DNA from: Bacillota bacterium
Lineage (GTDB): Bacteria; Bacillota; Clostridia; Saccharofermentanales; DTU023
NCBI GenBank assembly: GCA_029570375.1
Contig: JAKPXB010000003.1
Coordinates: 1-50,544, forward strand
Length of the DNA: 50,544 nucleotides
Direction of reading: 5' to 3'
Part shown: positions 42,234 through 49,977 of the stretch, in pieces
How the letters are laid out: the number at the start of each line of letters is the position of its first letter
How positions within the stretch are numbered: the first letter of the stretch is position 1
Program-made: the position numbers and the translations under genes
The notes under the pieces: generated by a model
Database searches by the model: none
Seen by the model: the letters and a program-made list of their open reading frames with translations, nothing else
What the model was told of the DNA's origin: nothing

Positions 42234-44117
42234 ATGGAAGAAAAAAAATTTAGCGAGCGTTCCATTTGGAAGGACGCTCAGGCGATGTTGGAAAAAGCTG
42301 ATAAGGAGGGCGTGCAAACCGTTTGGGACCGCAGAGAACTGCAAAACCCAGGCTGTACTTTCTGCCAGGGCGGCACGTCCTGCCACATATGCAGTATGGG
42401 ACCCTGCCGTGTCATAGAGGGCAAAGTAGGTAAATGGCAGTACGGCGTCTGCGGAGCAGACGTACATACCATTGTCGCGCGCAATTTCGGACGGTTTGTC
42501 GCCGCAGGCAGCGCGAGCCACTCTGACCATGGCCGCGACCTGGTCGAGACATTATCAGAGGTATTATCCGGCCAGGCGCCCGGATACAGTATCAGGGATG
42601 AGGGAAAGCTGCGGGCTCTGGCGGCGGAGCTGGAGATTGAAGGCGCTCAGGACAGGCCTCTCTATGATGTGGCCGCGGATCTCGTTGACGAATTTTATGA
42701 CAACTTCTCTTCCCGCCGCAAGGAGGTCAGCTTTGTTAAGCGTGTCCCTGAACAGCGGAGAGCGATCTGGAAGAAATATGGCATGACACCCCGCGGGATT
42801 GACAGAGAGATCACTGAAATGATGCACCGCACGCACATGGGTGTGGATAACGATTACGCCAGCCTGCTCCTTCACGCGGCCCGCACGTGCCTCGGGGATG
42901 GCTGGGGCGGCTCAATGATCGGCACGGAGATCTCCGATGTGCTGTTCGGAACGCCGGAACCGCGCATGTCGAAGGTCAACCTGGGCGTTCTCAAAGAAGA
43001 CCACGTCAACGTCCTTGTACACGGACATAACCCTGTCGTCTCCGAAATGGTTCTGGCAGCCTCCCGCGACGAGGATCTTCTGAAAGAAGCGGTCTCCGCC
43101 GGCGCCAAAGGGATCAATGTCGTCGGACTTTGCTGTACCGGTAATGAACTCCTGATGCGCCAGGGTATTCCCCTGGCGGGCAACCATCTCATGACGGAAC
43201 TCGTCATTGTCACAGGTGCCGCCGATGCCGTCGTTGTCGATTACCAGTGCATCATGCCCAGCCTGGCGAGAATTGCGCAGTGCTATCACACCGCGTTCTT
43301 CACCACATCTTCAAAGGGTCGTTTCCCGGAGGCCACCCATGTGCCGGTTGAACCCGGGAATGCCCGCGAACAGTGCCGCCTGATTGTCAGGAGCGCGGTA
43401 CAGGCGTATACGAAACGTGATCCCCGCCGCGTCCTTATCCCGGACAAACCGGTTGAAATGATGTCGGGCTTTTCCGTCGAGGCGATCACCAAAGCGCTGG
43501 GAGGATCCCTGCAGCCCCTGCTGGATGCTATCGTATCGGGCCACATAAAAGGGATCGTCGGTGTTGTAGGCTGCAACAACCCGAAGATTAAACACGACTC
43601 CGCCAATGTCGCGCTTCTGGAAGCTTTAATCAGGAGAGATATCCTCGTGGTCGTGACCGGCTGTGTGACATCCGCTGCCGCCAAAGCCGGCCTGCTGGTG
43701 CCGGCGGCAGCCAGAGAGAAAGCCGGCGCCGACCTAGCCGCCGTTTGTGAATCACTCGGCGTACCGCCTGTGCTGCACATGGGAAGCTGTGTCGATAACT
43801 CGAGAATTATCCATTTCGCGGCGCTGGCGGCAAAAGCGCTTGGTGTCGATATCTCCGATCTTCCCGTCTGCGCATCCTCTCCCGAATGGTATTCCGAGAA
43901 AGCGGCGGCCATCGGGCTTTACGCCGTCACCAGCGGTATCCCTACACACCTCGGTCATCCTCCGATGATTCTGGGGAGCAGCAAAGTAACGCAGCTCGCC
44001 GTTTCCGGTCTTCAGGATCTGGTAGGCGCGCACTTCTTAGTCGAAGGAGATATGGAAAAAGCCGCCGATCAGCTTGAAGGCATTATCCTCGAGAGAAGGG
44101 AGAAGTTAGGTATTTAG
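42234..44117 (+). CDS. cooS: anaerobic carbon monoxide dehydrogenase, catalytic subunit CooS
   Basis: The 627-residue Ni-Fe-S enzyme oxidises CO to CO2 reversibly. Iron-sulfur ligands near the N-terminus are C41, C44, C50, C53, C58 and C73. C50, C53, C58 and C73 match the B-cluster. The intersubunit D-cluster pair is spaced CX2C (C41, C44), and a Ser replaces the usual Cys at position 49; ordinary CooS uses CX7C. The C-cluster ligands are intact: His in LVHGHNPVVSEM, and Cys in VGLCCTGNELL, VDYQCIMPSLA, VVGCNNPKIK, VVTGCVTSAAAK and MGSCVDNSRI. The catalytic lysine is in SPEWYSEKAAAIG. RBS GGGAGG is strong. Only cooC follows; no ferredoxin, hydrogenase or acetyl-CoA synthase is nearby. Confidence 0.96.
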   Translation: MEEKKFSERSIWKDAQAMLEKADKEGVQTVWDRRELQNPGCTFCQGGTSCHICSMGPCRVIEGKVGKWQYGVCGADVHTIVARNFGRFVAAGSASHSDHGRDLVETLSEVLSGQAPGYSIRDEGKLRALAAELEIEGAQDRPLYDVAADLVDEFYDNFSSRRKEVSFVKRVPEQRRAIWKKYGMTPRGIDREITEMMHRTHMGVDNDYASLLLHAARTCLGDGWGGSMIGTEISDVLFGTPEPRMSKVNLGVLKEDHVNVLVHGHNPVVSEMVLAASRDEDLLKEAVSAGAKGINVVGLCCTGNELLMRQGIPLAGNHLMTELVIVTGAADAVVVDYQCIMPSLARIAQCYHTAFFTTSSKGRFPEATHVPVEPGNAREQCRLIVRSAVQAYTKRDPRRVLIPDKPVEMMSGFSVEAITKALGGSLQPLLDAIVSGHIKGIVGVVGCNNPKIKHDSANVALLEALIRRDILVVVTGCVTSAAAKAGLLVPAAAREKAGADLAAVCESLGVPPVLHMGSCVDNSRIIHFAALAAKALGVDISDLPVCASSPEWYSEKAAAIGLYAVTSGIPTHLGHPPMILGSSKVTQLAVSGLQDLVGAHFLVEGDMEKAADQLEGIILERREKLGI

Positions 44118-44238
44118 GATTCTCAGTGAGGCATGACACGCGCGGTATATCCGGAACAAGCCGCGCGCATACTGTTGTTAACACATAAACCGGCAGCCGG
44201 CGATCTATTCGCTATTATTGAAAAGTCGAGGAATAGCT

Positions 44239-45024
44239 ATGAAATACGCTGTTGCGGGAAAGGGAGGCAGCGGTAAAACGACCATTGCCGCCTGGCTTGG
44301 TGATTACCTGTCGCGCCGGGGAAAGAACGTATGGCTCATCGACGCCGACACCGCTCTGTCTCTTGGAATCAGCATGGGGCTGCAGCGCTCGGAACTGCCG
44401 ACGCCCCTTATACAGGAAAAGGAACTGATCAATGAACGCATCGGAGAAGGCCTGATATCGCTCTCCCCGGATGTAACGGATTTACCGGAACGCCTCGCTG
44501 TCGACATCCCCCTCGGGTGTTCAGAAGACAAACCATCGTGTGAAAATAAACGGGGAATGCTCCGGCTTTTAGTGATGGGGACAGTCGCTCAGGCGGGAGA
44601 AGGATGCGCCTGCCGACCGAACGCCCTTCTCAAAGCTGTACTGGCCCATTTATTGACAACCGAAGATGACGATGTAGTAGTAGATCTCGAAGCAGGTGTT
44701 GAGCATCTGGGAAGAGGGACAATCGAAGCTGTCGATACTCTCCTCATCGTCACGGAGCCAAGTATCCGGTCGCTGGAGACAGCCTGTTTTATTTCGAGGC
44801 TGGCGAAGGAACTTGGCCTTGAGAAGCAGCTTCTGATCATGAACCGCTTCTCCGAAGAGCAGGAGCTGCCAGAACCCTATGCGAGCACTCTGCCCGCCGT
44901 CCGTATAAAAGTACCTTGCATGGCCGGGTTGACAGAAAAGATGCTCGACAACCCGTCGGTTTTGAATCTGCCCGAGCAGGAAAAAATAGACGAAATCATC
45001 GCGCAGATCGTGCGCAGCCGCTAA
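44239..45024 (+). CDS. cooC: CO dehydrogenase nickel-insertion ATPase CooC
   Basis: I start at the ATG at 44239 (MKYAVAGKGGSGKTT) with GAGG 7 bases upstream. The 261-residue protein is a MinD/SIMIBI-class ATPase. The deviant P-loop GKGGSGKTT is at about residues 7-15, and switch I is IDADTALSLG. The CAC motif at about 118-120 gives the CxC nickel/zinc site expected of CooC, and the Walker B-like DLEAGVEHLGRG follows. It inserts nickel into the C-cluster of CooS, the gene 121 bases upstream. The last residues look regular and the gene is intact. Confidence 0.93.
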   Translation: MKYAVAGKGGSGKTTIAAWLGDYLSRRGKNVWLIDADTALSLGISMGLQRSELPTPLIQEKELINERIGEGLISLSPDVTDLPERLAVDIPLGCSEDKPSCENKRGMLRLLVMGTVAQAGEGCACRPNALLKAVLAHLLTTEDDDVVVDLEAGVEHLGRGTIEAVDTLLIVTEPSIRSLETACFISRLAKELGLEKQLLIMNRFSEEQELPEPYASTLPAVRIKVPCMAGLTEKMLDNPSVLNLPEQEKIDEIIAQIVRSR

Positions 45025-45038
45025 TGATCATCCACCAT

Positions 45039-45063
45039 GCCGCGGGCATTCCCCACCCGCGGC
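45039..45063 (+). terminator. GC-rich hairpin after cooC
   Basis: A perfect 8-base stem GCCGCGGG / CCCGCGGC with a 9-base loop lies 15 bases after the cooC stop, between convergent genes. It lacks a U tract, so it may only partly terminate. Confidence 0.4.
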
Positions 45064-45073
45064 CTGGGAGAAG

Positions 45074-45907
45074 CTAGAACGCGTGACCGCCGGAGCTTCC
45101 GCCGCCGCCACCGCCACCTCCGCTGCTTTCTCCGCCTCCGCCACCGCCACCTCCGCTGCTTCCTCCGCCTCCGCCGCCGGATGATGAGCTTGAGCGGCGC
45201 GATCTCGTTTCCGATGTCATTGTCACTTTTATACCCCTGATAAAATCGGTCCTTTCACTGAAACCGGAGCCTTCAATCACCTGCTCCCTGTCGATCTCCC
45301 TGATCGACACTTTTCTCCTTCTGTTGACTGCCACAAACAGGAAATTCAGCAGGAGGCCGAGACATACGGCTATGAGCGCGTTTGTCACATGCCTCATCGG
45401 GGTGGATATTCTCCCTCCCTTCAGGATGATAAGAACCTGGTTGAAAGCCTCTTTGGCGCATTCAAAATACTTCTCGCCGGAAGCGTATTGATATATATTA
45501 TCCGCCATCTCGTTCGACTTCGCGCTATTGATCAGCTTTGCAAACCGGCCGTCCGAGTAGAACTGAATCCTTCTGTTGTCCATGTCGATCAGGAAAAGAG
45601 TACCCGACTGGCTGCCAAATAGGGAGTTATACCTGCTTTTTGCGTAAGTCTCCGCCGTATCGTGGTTTTCGGAGACGGTGACAAAAGCGGCGTGCCCGTA
45701 TTCTGTCACATGCTTCATATTCTCGAGCAGACGCTCCTTTTCCCCTTCTCCGAGAAGTCCCGCCGTATCATGGATCACAGCCATGTTGCCGTTATCGGCA
45801 GTGAATGTTAACCCTGCCGCCCCCTCCGCGAAAGCGGGAACCGCGGACATCAATACAAGCAAAAATGCGAGCAGCACCACGGCCACCCGTCTCCTTTTAA
45901 TTTCCAT
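45074..45907 (-). CDS. TPM-domain exported membrane protein with glycine-rich tail
   Basis: The 277-residue protein has a signal peptide (cleavage likely after AFA, about residue 27), then an extracytoplasmic TPM domain (about 40-160): AVIHDTAGLLGEGEKERL, AAFVTVSENHD, and RYNSLFGSQSGTLFLIDMDNRRIQFY. A second helix follows near 175-195. The cytoplasmic end is basic and then, from about residue 240, almost all Gly and Ser, ending GGHAF. The TPM domain occurs in YgcG-like proteins and photosystem II repair proteins; catalytic phosphatase activity is not certain here. The start overlaps the upstream gene by 11 bases. Confidence 0.83.
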   Translation of the reverse strand: MEIKRRRVAVVLLAFLLVLMSAVPAFAEGAAGLTFTADNGNMAVIHDTAGLLGEGEKERLLENMKHVTEYGHAAFVTVSENHDTAETYAKSRYNSLFGSQSGTLFLIDMDNRRIQFYSDGRFAKLINSAKSNEMADNIYQYASGEKYFECAKEAFNQVLIILKGGRISTPMRHVTNALIAVCLGLLLNFLFVAVNRRRKVSIREIDREQVIEGSGFSERTDFIRGIKVTMTSETRSRRSSSSSGGGGGGSSGGGGGGGGESSGGGGGGGGSSGGHAF

Positions 45908-46367
45908 GGTCCGCGCCCTCTCTTCTGAAGAAGTCCGGCACCGGCCTGGTGGTCAGATAGTTCAAATAATTTATCATTGAAATCATATTCGCCAGCATGC
46001 CGAAAAAACAGAGAATCGCCATCCCGTAATACCAATAATCGTACACGGGATTCATAATTCCTATCACCATCCCTGTCGCGAGTACAATGATTCCAATCAG
46101 CATCGGTATAAAAGCTGTCTTTTTTTCTATTTTTGCAGCTTTGCCCGACGTCTTCAGAAAGAGTCTGGTTTGGATCAGCAGCGCGATGGCGTAGACTATC
46201 GGGTTCATCAGGTTCCCGTCACGATTCAGTTTTCCCCATACGGGAAACAACGCGATCACCGCAACCAGGGTGAGTACAAACAGTATGCGAAGCATGCCGA
46301 TTATTCTCCAGGATTTTTCCACTTTGCTATTTATCTGTTTTTCCTTCCCGGGATTCACGTTTCCCAT
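45897..46367 (-). CDS. small polytopic membrane protein of the TPM operon
   Basis: The 156-residue protein has four hydrophobic helices (about residues 22-45, 53-70, 83-105 and 110-135) with lysine-rich cytoplasmic ends. It resembles no named family I can confirm, though it looks like the small membrane proteins encoded beside TPM-domain genes. Its end overlaps the TPM gene by 11 bases, so translation is coupled. Just upstream, one base away, is the stop of a broken gene (46369-46765), so this was formerly gene two of a three-gene unit. Confidence 0.65.
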   Translation of the reverse strand: MGNVNPGKEKQINSKVEKSWRIIGMLRILFVLTLVAVIALFPVWGKLNRDGNLMNPIVYAIALLIQTRLFLKTSGKAAKIEKKTAFIPMLIGIIVLATGMVIGIMNPVYDYWYYGMAILCFFGMLANMISMINYLNYLTTRPVPDFFRREGADHGN

Positions 46368-46368
46368 G

Positions 46369-46765
46369 TCAAAAAGATGATTCTCCCGGTAGTAGATTTT
46401 CGAAATTTCGCGGAAAAAAACAGCCGTAGGTCTCGGGTGGAGTTGTCAGCTTATCCGAATAAAACCCGGCTATGTACGCTTCACTGAAATCTTCCTGCGC
46501 GGCTGTATTAAAAGGAGCGATCTCTCTGGCAATTCTGTCGTCGAATGAAGAGGATCCGTCGAAACGTATACCCTTGATGGTTCCGCCCGCTTCGGCGTCT
46601 ATGTCATACTCCTCGTGGACATCCCAATCTCTGGTCGTATAGTCCCTTGTTGCCTTCAGATTAAACGTGTTGTCCGGGATATCAACCTCGTTTGCTGATA
46701 AGCCTGTTTTATCATGGTCGGGATTTTATTGACGGGCTCGTTTGCCGCATCTTTATCCAACGCCG
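46369..46765 (-). pseudogene. remnant of a zinc-ribbon-type TPM-operon protein
   Basis: Too broken to appear as one ORF. In the minus-strand frame ending at the TGA at 46369-46371, from about 46690 onward, the translation reads like real protein: LSANEVDIPDNTFNLKATRDY, WDVHEEYDIDAEAGG, TIKGIRFDGSSSFDDRIARE, APFNTAAQEDFSEAYIAGFYS. Upstream the coding-like signal moves to another frame (DKDAANEPVNKIPTMIKQAY), implying a frameshift near 46690. The whole N-terminal part, where a zinc ribbon would sit in relatives as I remember them, is missing. Beyond 46765 lies the ATPase remnant. Family assignment is tentative; the decayed state is seen directly. Confidence 0.7.
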
Positions 46766-46768
46766 CCT

Positions 46769-46856
46769 GATCCCCTCTTACGGAGCAATCTGCCCGACGC
46801 AAACATTGAGCCCCACTTCTGAAAAAGTTTGGAGAATTCCCTCTTCGCTGATCTGA
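46769..46856 (+). pseudogene. 3' fragment of a DUF4143-type ATPase gene
   Basis: Reading on the plus strand this gives PSYGAICPTQTLSPTSEK and VWRIPSSLI followed by a stop, almost identical to the end of the intact ATPase at 47030-48235 (YYGVICPTQTLSPISEK, VWRIPASLI). Nucleotide identity continues a few bases past the stop (ACGGC). It is a remnant of a second copy, adjoining the broken end of the TPM-operon pseudogene. Confidence 0.85.
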
Positions 46857-46875
46857 CGGCACGTCAATACAGCGT

Positions 46876-46906
46876 TGGAGCCACCTGCTGGATTCGAACC
46901 AGGTTA
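46876..46906 (-). pseudogene. 3'-end fragment of a tRNA gene
   Basis: On the minus strand this reads a T arm (CTGGTTCGAATCCAG), an acceptor-like AGGTGGC and a final CCA. The D arm, anticodon arm and 5' acceptor half are absent. A 19-base block, CTGGTTCGAATCCAGCAGG, is identical to the 3' part of tRNA-Asn at 50346. Such fragments are typical of integration-site scars, but random decay is possible. Confidence 0.55.
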
Positions 46907-46974
46907 TCCCGTAAGAGAAAATATTCGTCCATGATATTCAAGGATTTAATCCCTGTTTTTCATGGATGCAATCC

Positions 46975-47003
46975 TTGATTTTCATAGATTTGCATATTAT
47001 AAT
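46975..47003 (+). promoter_or_regulatory. predicted sigma-A promoter of the DUF4143 ATPase gene
   Basis: TTGATT and a perfect TATAAT are separated by 17 bases, ending 26 bases before the start codon. Upstream lie imperfect direct and inverted repeats (about 46928-46996), including CAAGGATT/AATCCTTG overlapping the -35 box. Confidence 0.6.
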
Positions 47004-47029
47004 CAAAAATTACAAGGAGGTGTATCGAT

Positions 47030-48235
47030 TTGATTCCATATCGCAGACGACAAATTGAAGCCTACTTTCTGCAGGAAACACAGTATTATCCCGCGATTTT
47101 GATAACCGGTCCTCGCCAGGTAGGCAAAAGCACGCTTTTACAGCATTTGAAAGAAAAGAAAAGGGCCTATGTCAGCCTTGATGATCCTGCTTTGAGAAAC
47201 TTGGCTCGATTTAGTCCGGATCTTTTTTTTGAGCGTTATCAGCCTCCTCTCATTATCGATGAAATCCAGTATGCGCCTGAACTTCTTCCATACATAAAAA
47301 TGATCGTCGATACTAAGAATGAGAACAGTCTCTTCTGGCTCACCGGTTCACAGATTTATCCTCTCATGCGCGGCGTACAGGAGTCACTCGCAGGCCGAGC
47401 ACGTATTCTGCAGTTAGATGGTTTTTCCAGAAAGGAAAGTCACGGGCAGGAACAATGCCCTTTCCCTCGCGATTTGTCCAGTATGATGCAGGAAGCCGCT
47501 GTATCCTTTTCTATTGCGGATACGGTTCTCCAAGGCTCCATGCCGAGAGTTCTTTTCCAAGAGGAGATTGATATCGCAGGCTACTATCAATCATACGTCG
47601 ATAGCTACATCGCCCGCGATGTGCGGGACATTACGAATGTGCTGGATACAGGGCAATTTTTGCATTTTATAACTCTGTTGGCGACACGCACCGCACAGGA
47701 ATTAAACCTGGCGAGCATCGGCAAGGATCTCGGTGTTGACAGTAGTACTGTGAGAAGATGGCTGGATGTTCTTTTAACGAGCGGACTGGTGATTGAGTTG
47801 CCTTCCTATAGCCGCAATTTAGGAAAGAGAATAATAAAACGCCCGAAGGTACATTTCAGTGATGTCGGACTGGCTGCTTACCTATGCTCTATAAGAACCG
47901 CTGAGGCCTTTGAATTGAGTCCATTGAAAGGAAATCTCTTTGAGAGCTGGGTCGTATCGGAGATTTATAAGTCCTATCGGCATAACGGAGTCGACCTTGA
48001 ACTGTACTACTATCGCGACAGCAACCAGAGAGAGATCGATCTGCTGATTGAGAGAGATGGAAAACTATACCCTATAGAGATTAAACTCAGCGCCGACCCT
48101 TCGCATGCGAATAAAAACTTTTCTGTTCTGGCTCCGGAAGATTCTCGTATTCCCTATTACGGAGTGATCTGTCCAACGCAAACATTGAGTCCTATTTCTG
48201 AAAAAGTGTGGAGAATTCCTGCCTCACTGATCTAA
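47030..48235 (+). CDS. AAA ATPase with DUF4143 and PD-(D/E)XK-like C-terminus
   Basis: The start codon is TTG at 47030, with AAGGAGGTG 6 bases upstream, which decides the choice. The 401-residue protein has an AAA_14 domain with Walker A GPRQVGKST at residues 27-35, Walker B PLIIDEIQYAPELLPYI and a sensor LFWLTGSQIY. A winged-helix part, LNLASIGKDLGVDSSTVRRWLDVL, comes next. The DUF4143 C-terminus contains a nuclease-like pattern, REIDLLIERDG...YPIEIKLS. These genes are frequent, often multicopy, in anaerobes. Their role is unknown. Lower GC than its surroundings, its own promoter and an adjoining second-copy remnant suggest mobility. Confidence 0.85.
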   Translation: MIPYRRRQIEAYFLQETQYYPAILITGPRQVGKSTLLQHLKEKKRAYVSLDDPALRNLARFSPDLFFERYQPPLIIDEIQYAPELLPYIKMIVDTKNENSLFWLTGSQIYPLMRGVQESLAGRARILQLDGFSRKESHGQEQCPFPRDLSSMMQEAAVSFSIADTVLQGSMPRVLFQEEIDIAGYYQSYVDSYIARDVRDITNVLDTGQFLHFITLLATRTAQELNLASIGKDLGVDSSTVRRWLDVLLTSGLVIELPSYSRNLGKRIIKRPKVHFSDVGLAAYLCSIRTAEAFELSPLKGNLFESWVVSEIYKSYRHNGVDLELYYYRDSNQREIDLLIERDGKLYPIEIKLSADPSHANKNFSVLAPEDSRIPYYGVICPTQTLSPISEKVWRIPASLI

Positions 48236-48357
48236 CGGCGTCGAATTAAGAAAGAATGCCCTGCGCCTCCGCGGCTTCAGATCCGTATCATGAGAGGATA
48301 CCCGCAAGCGGGTTGGACCCCCTCGCGGCTGGATAAGCCGCCGCGGCGGATAACACA

Positions 48358-49137
48358 TTATTTCATTTTTTCTATAAGCCTTTCATAGACAAGACGCGCG
48401 AAATCAATCACTTGCTCTTCTTCCGCCGGTTCATCCGGCCAGCCATCCGGGGAAACAGTCTTTAAAGTGATGTGCAAATTCACTGAGTCTGTCACCATGA
48501 TGCCGATCGAATTTTCGCTGCTTATCACCGCGCGTTTTCCCGCAACCTCGATTTCGCGGTCATCCTCGCTGCTGAAAAAACTATTTACGGCAGCGGCCGC
48601 TTCCGGGCTGCCATAATCTGAGATAGTGATGGTGGCAGAGCCCTTCCTTTTTGATGTTTCCGTGTCATACAGAAGATATCGCTCCCAGTCTTCGTTCTCC
48701 GTGACAAAATGGGAGCTGCTGTCTTCCACGGTCACTTTCATACCGAAATACTCTGTCAGTTCCTCAACGGTGAAGAGATCGATGACTTTGGGCAATTCGC
48801 TTGACTTCTGCGGGTTTTGCTGCTCACCTGCAATGTTTCCCAGACCGAAAAAAACGGATTTGCCGGCGTCTGCCGACGAAGGCAGGGGGGTGTTCCAGTC
48901 GGTGGGAACATTGATCTTTAAGCGGTATCTCTCGGGGATGCCCGCCTGGAAATCGTCTGAATCCGTACTTTCCATTTGTTCCGAAGGCTCCTCTTTGCTC
49001 CCCGGTTCCGCAGAGGGCTCTGTCTTCGCCTCGGATTTTCTTTCGGCAATAGACTTGAAGAGTGATTCTTTGAAAGAACAGGCCGACATACTTACCAGAA
49101 GCAGCGCCAAAACAACCAGCACGAATACTCTTTTCAT
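48358..49137 (-). CDS. orphan lipoprotein
   Basis: The 259-residue protein has a lipoprotein signal ending VSMSAC (Cys20), then a Glu/Ser/Pro-rich linker to about residue 55. The remaining domain has alternating strands and acidic residues (IDLFTVEELTEYFGMKVTVED, YLLYDTETSKRKGSATITIS, REIEVAGKRAVISSENSIGI). I recognise no family; the layout is of a small extracellular ligand- or partner-binding lipoprotein. It starts 3 bases after the stop of the upstream gene on the same strand, so the two are one operon. It is last in that unit. Confidence 0.7.
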   Translation of the reverse strand: MKRVFVLVVLALLLVSMSACSFKESLFKSIAERKSEAKTEPSAEPGSKEEPSEQMESTDSDDFQAGIPERYRLKINVPTDWNTPLPSSADAGKSVFFGLGNIAGEQQNPQKSSELPKVIDLFTVEELTEYFGMKVTVEDSSSHFVTENEDWERYLLYDTETSKRKGSATITISDYGSPEAAAAVNSFFSSEDDREIEVAGKRAVISSENSIGIMVTDSVNLHITLKTVSPDGWPDEPAEEEQVIDFARLVYERLIEKMK

Positions 49138-49140
49138 AGC

Positions 49141-49977
49141 TTATTCACCTCCCTCTGACACATCTTCCTTTTCGATGCGGCTCAAGACCATGAACGTTTG
49201 TACGCGTACGGGGCCGGGCGGACCGGGGAAAGCTTCAATGATCATGATCCCGCCTTTTTTGACGCGGGCAATGAATTTGTAACCAACGGGTGCGATCGGT
49301 TTCGGATTTTCAAAATACATGCGCCCGCCTCCCATATTCCGGTAACGGGTGATCGGAACGCGCGTTTCCATCACTTCGGAAACCTCGTACACGTAACCGT
49401 TGTCAAAACTCAGAATAAGCCGCTTATCACCGGTTATGCTTCCCTCCATGACTTCATCATTGGTCATCTCCATAGATATAGGATAATCAGGAGAGATCGC
49501 GGTCACGACTTCAAACAACCAATCGCCGACCATGTCTTCCTTCGTGTATTGTTCCAGCTTCTCCACTTCCTCTGTGTCGACATAATGGCCTTCTCTTACA
49601 AAAATGAGACCCTGTCCGGAAACATCGATCAGCCCGCCCGCTTGGTTCTCGAGCACAATCTCAATGCCAAGGGCAGGATCGAATTCCAACCAAAGGGTAT
49701 CCGGCTTACCGTAGTCTTCATTTCCGGGCGTAAAAATGATATCACCGGTGAAGTCCTGATAGTCATTGTATAAATGGTACTGATCGCCCTCGATCTCCAG
49801 CACCCAGTCCGTGTCCACCTCTAATTGCCCGTTAATAATCCAAAAGCCATCATAATCCAACAGATCTCCGCTATAGGCATCGGGATGCGGGCGAGGACCG
49901 TAATGTGCTATTACGGCCAGCGGCGGTAATAGCAATATCGCCAACAAAATGACAAGAACCTTGATCATTTTTTTCAT
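49141..49977 (-). CDS. orphan exported beta-rich protein
   Basis: The 278-residue protein begins with a basic N-terminus and a hydrophobic signal or anchor segment (about residues 5-24), then HYGPRPHPDAY. The rest is acidic, beta-strand-rich and aromatic: FWIINGQLEVDTDWVLEIEG, DTLWLEFDPALGIEIVLEN, GDWLFEVVTAISPDYPISME. There is no cysteine lipobox. No family is recognised. It is first in the two-gene unit with the lipoprotein at 48358; AGGAAAGGAG lies about 11 bases before the ATG. The pair probably works together at the cell surface. Confidence 0.65.
   Translation of the reverse strand: MKKMIKVLVILLAILLLPPLAVIAHYGPRPHPDAYSGDLLDYDGFWIINGQLEVDTDWVLEIEGDQYHLYNDYQDFTGDIIFTPGNEDYGKPDTLWLEFDPALGIEIVLENQAGGLIDVSGQGLIFVREGHYVDTEEVEKLEQYTKEDMVGDWLFEVVTAISPDYPISMEMTNDEVMEGSITGDKRLILSFDNGYVYEVSEVMETRVPITRYRNMGGGRMYFENPKPIAPVGYKFIARVKKGGIMIIEAFPGPPGPVRVQTFMVLSRIEKEDVSEGGE

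Noticed and set aside
42488-43915. Antisense open frames within cooS
   Set aside because: They are shadows of a strongly conserved enzyme and have no start signals.
45080-45190. Glycine-codon repeats as a CRISPR or tandem-repeat element
   Set aside because: They encode the Gly/Ser tail of the TPM protein in frame; there are no spacers and no regular repeat unit.
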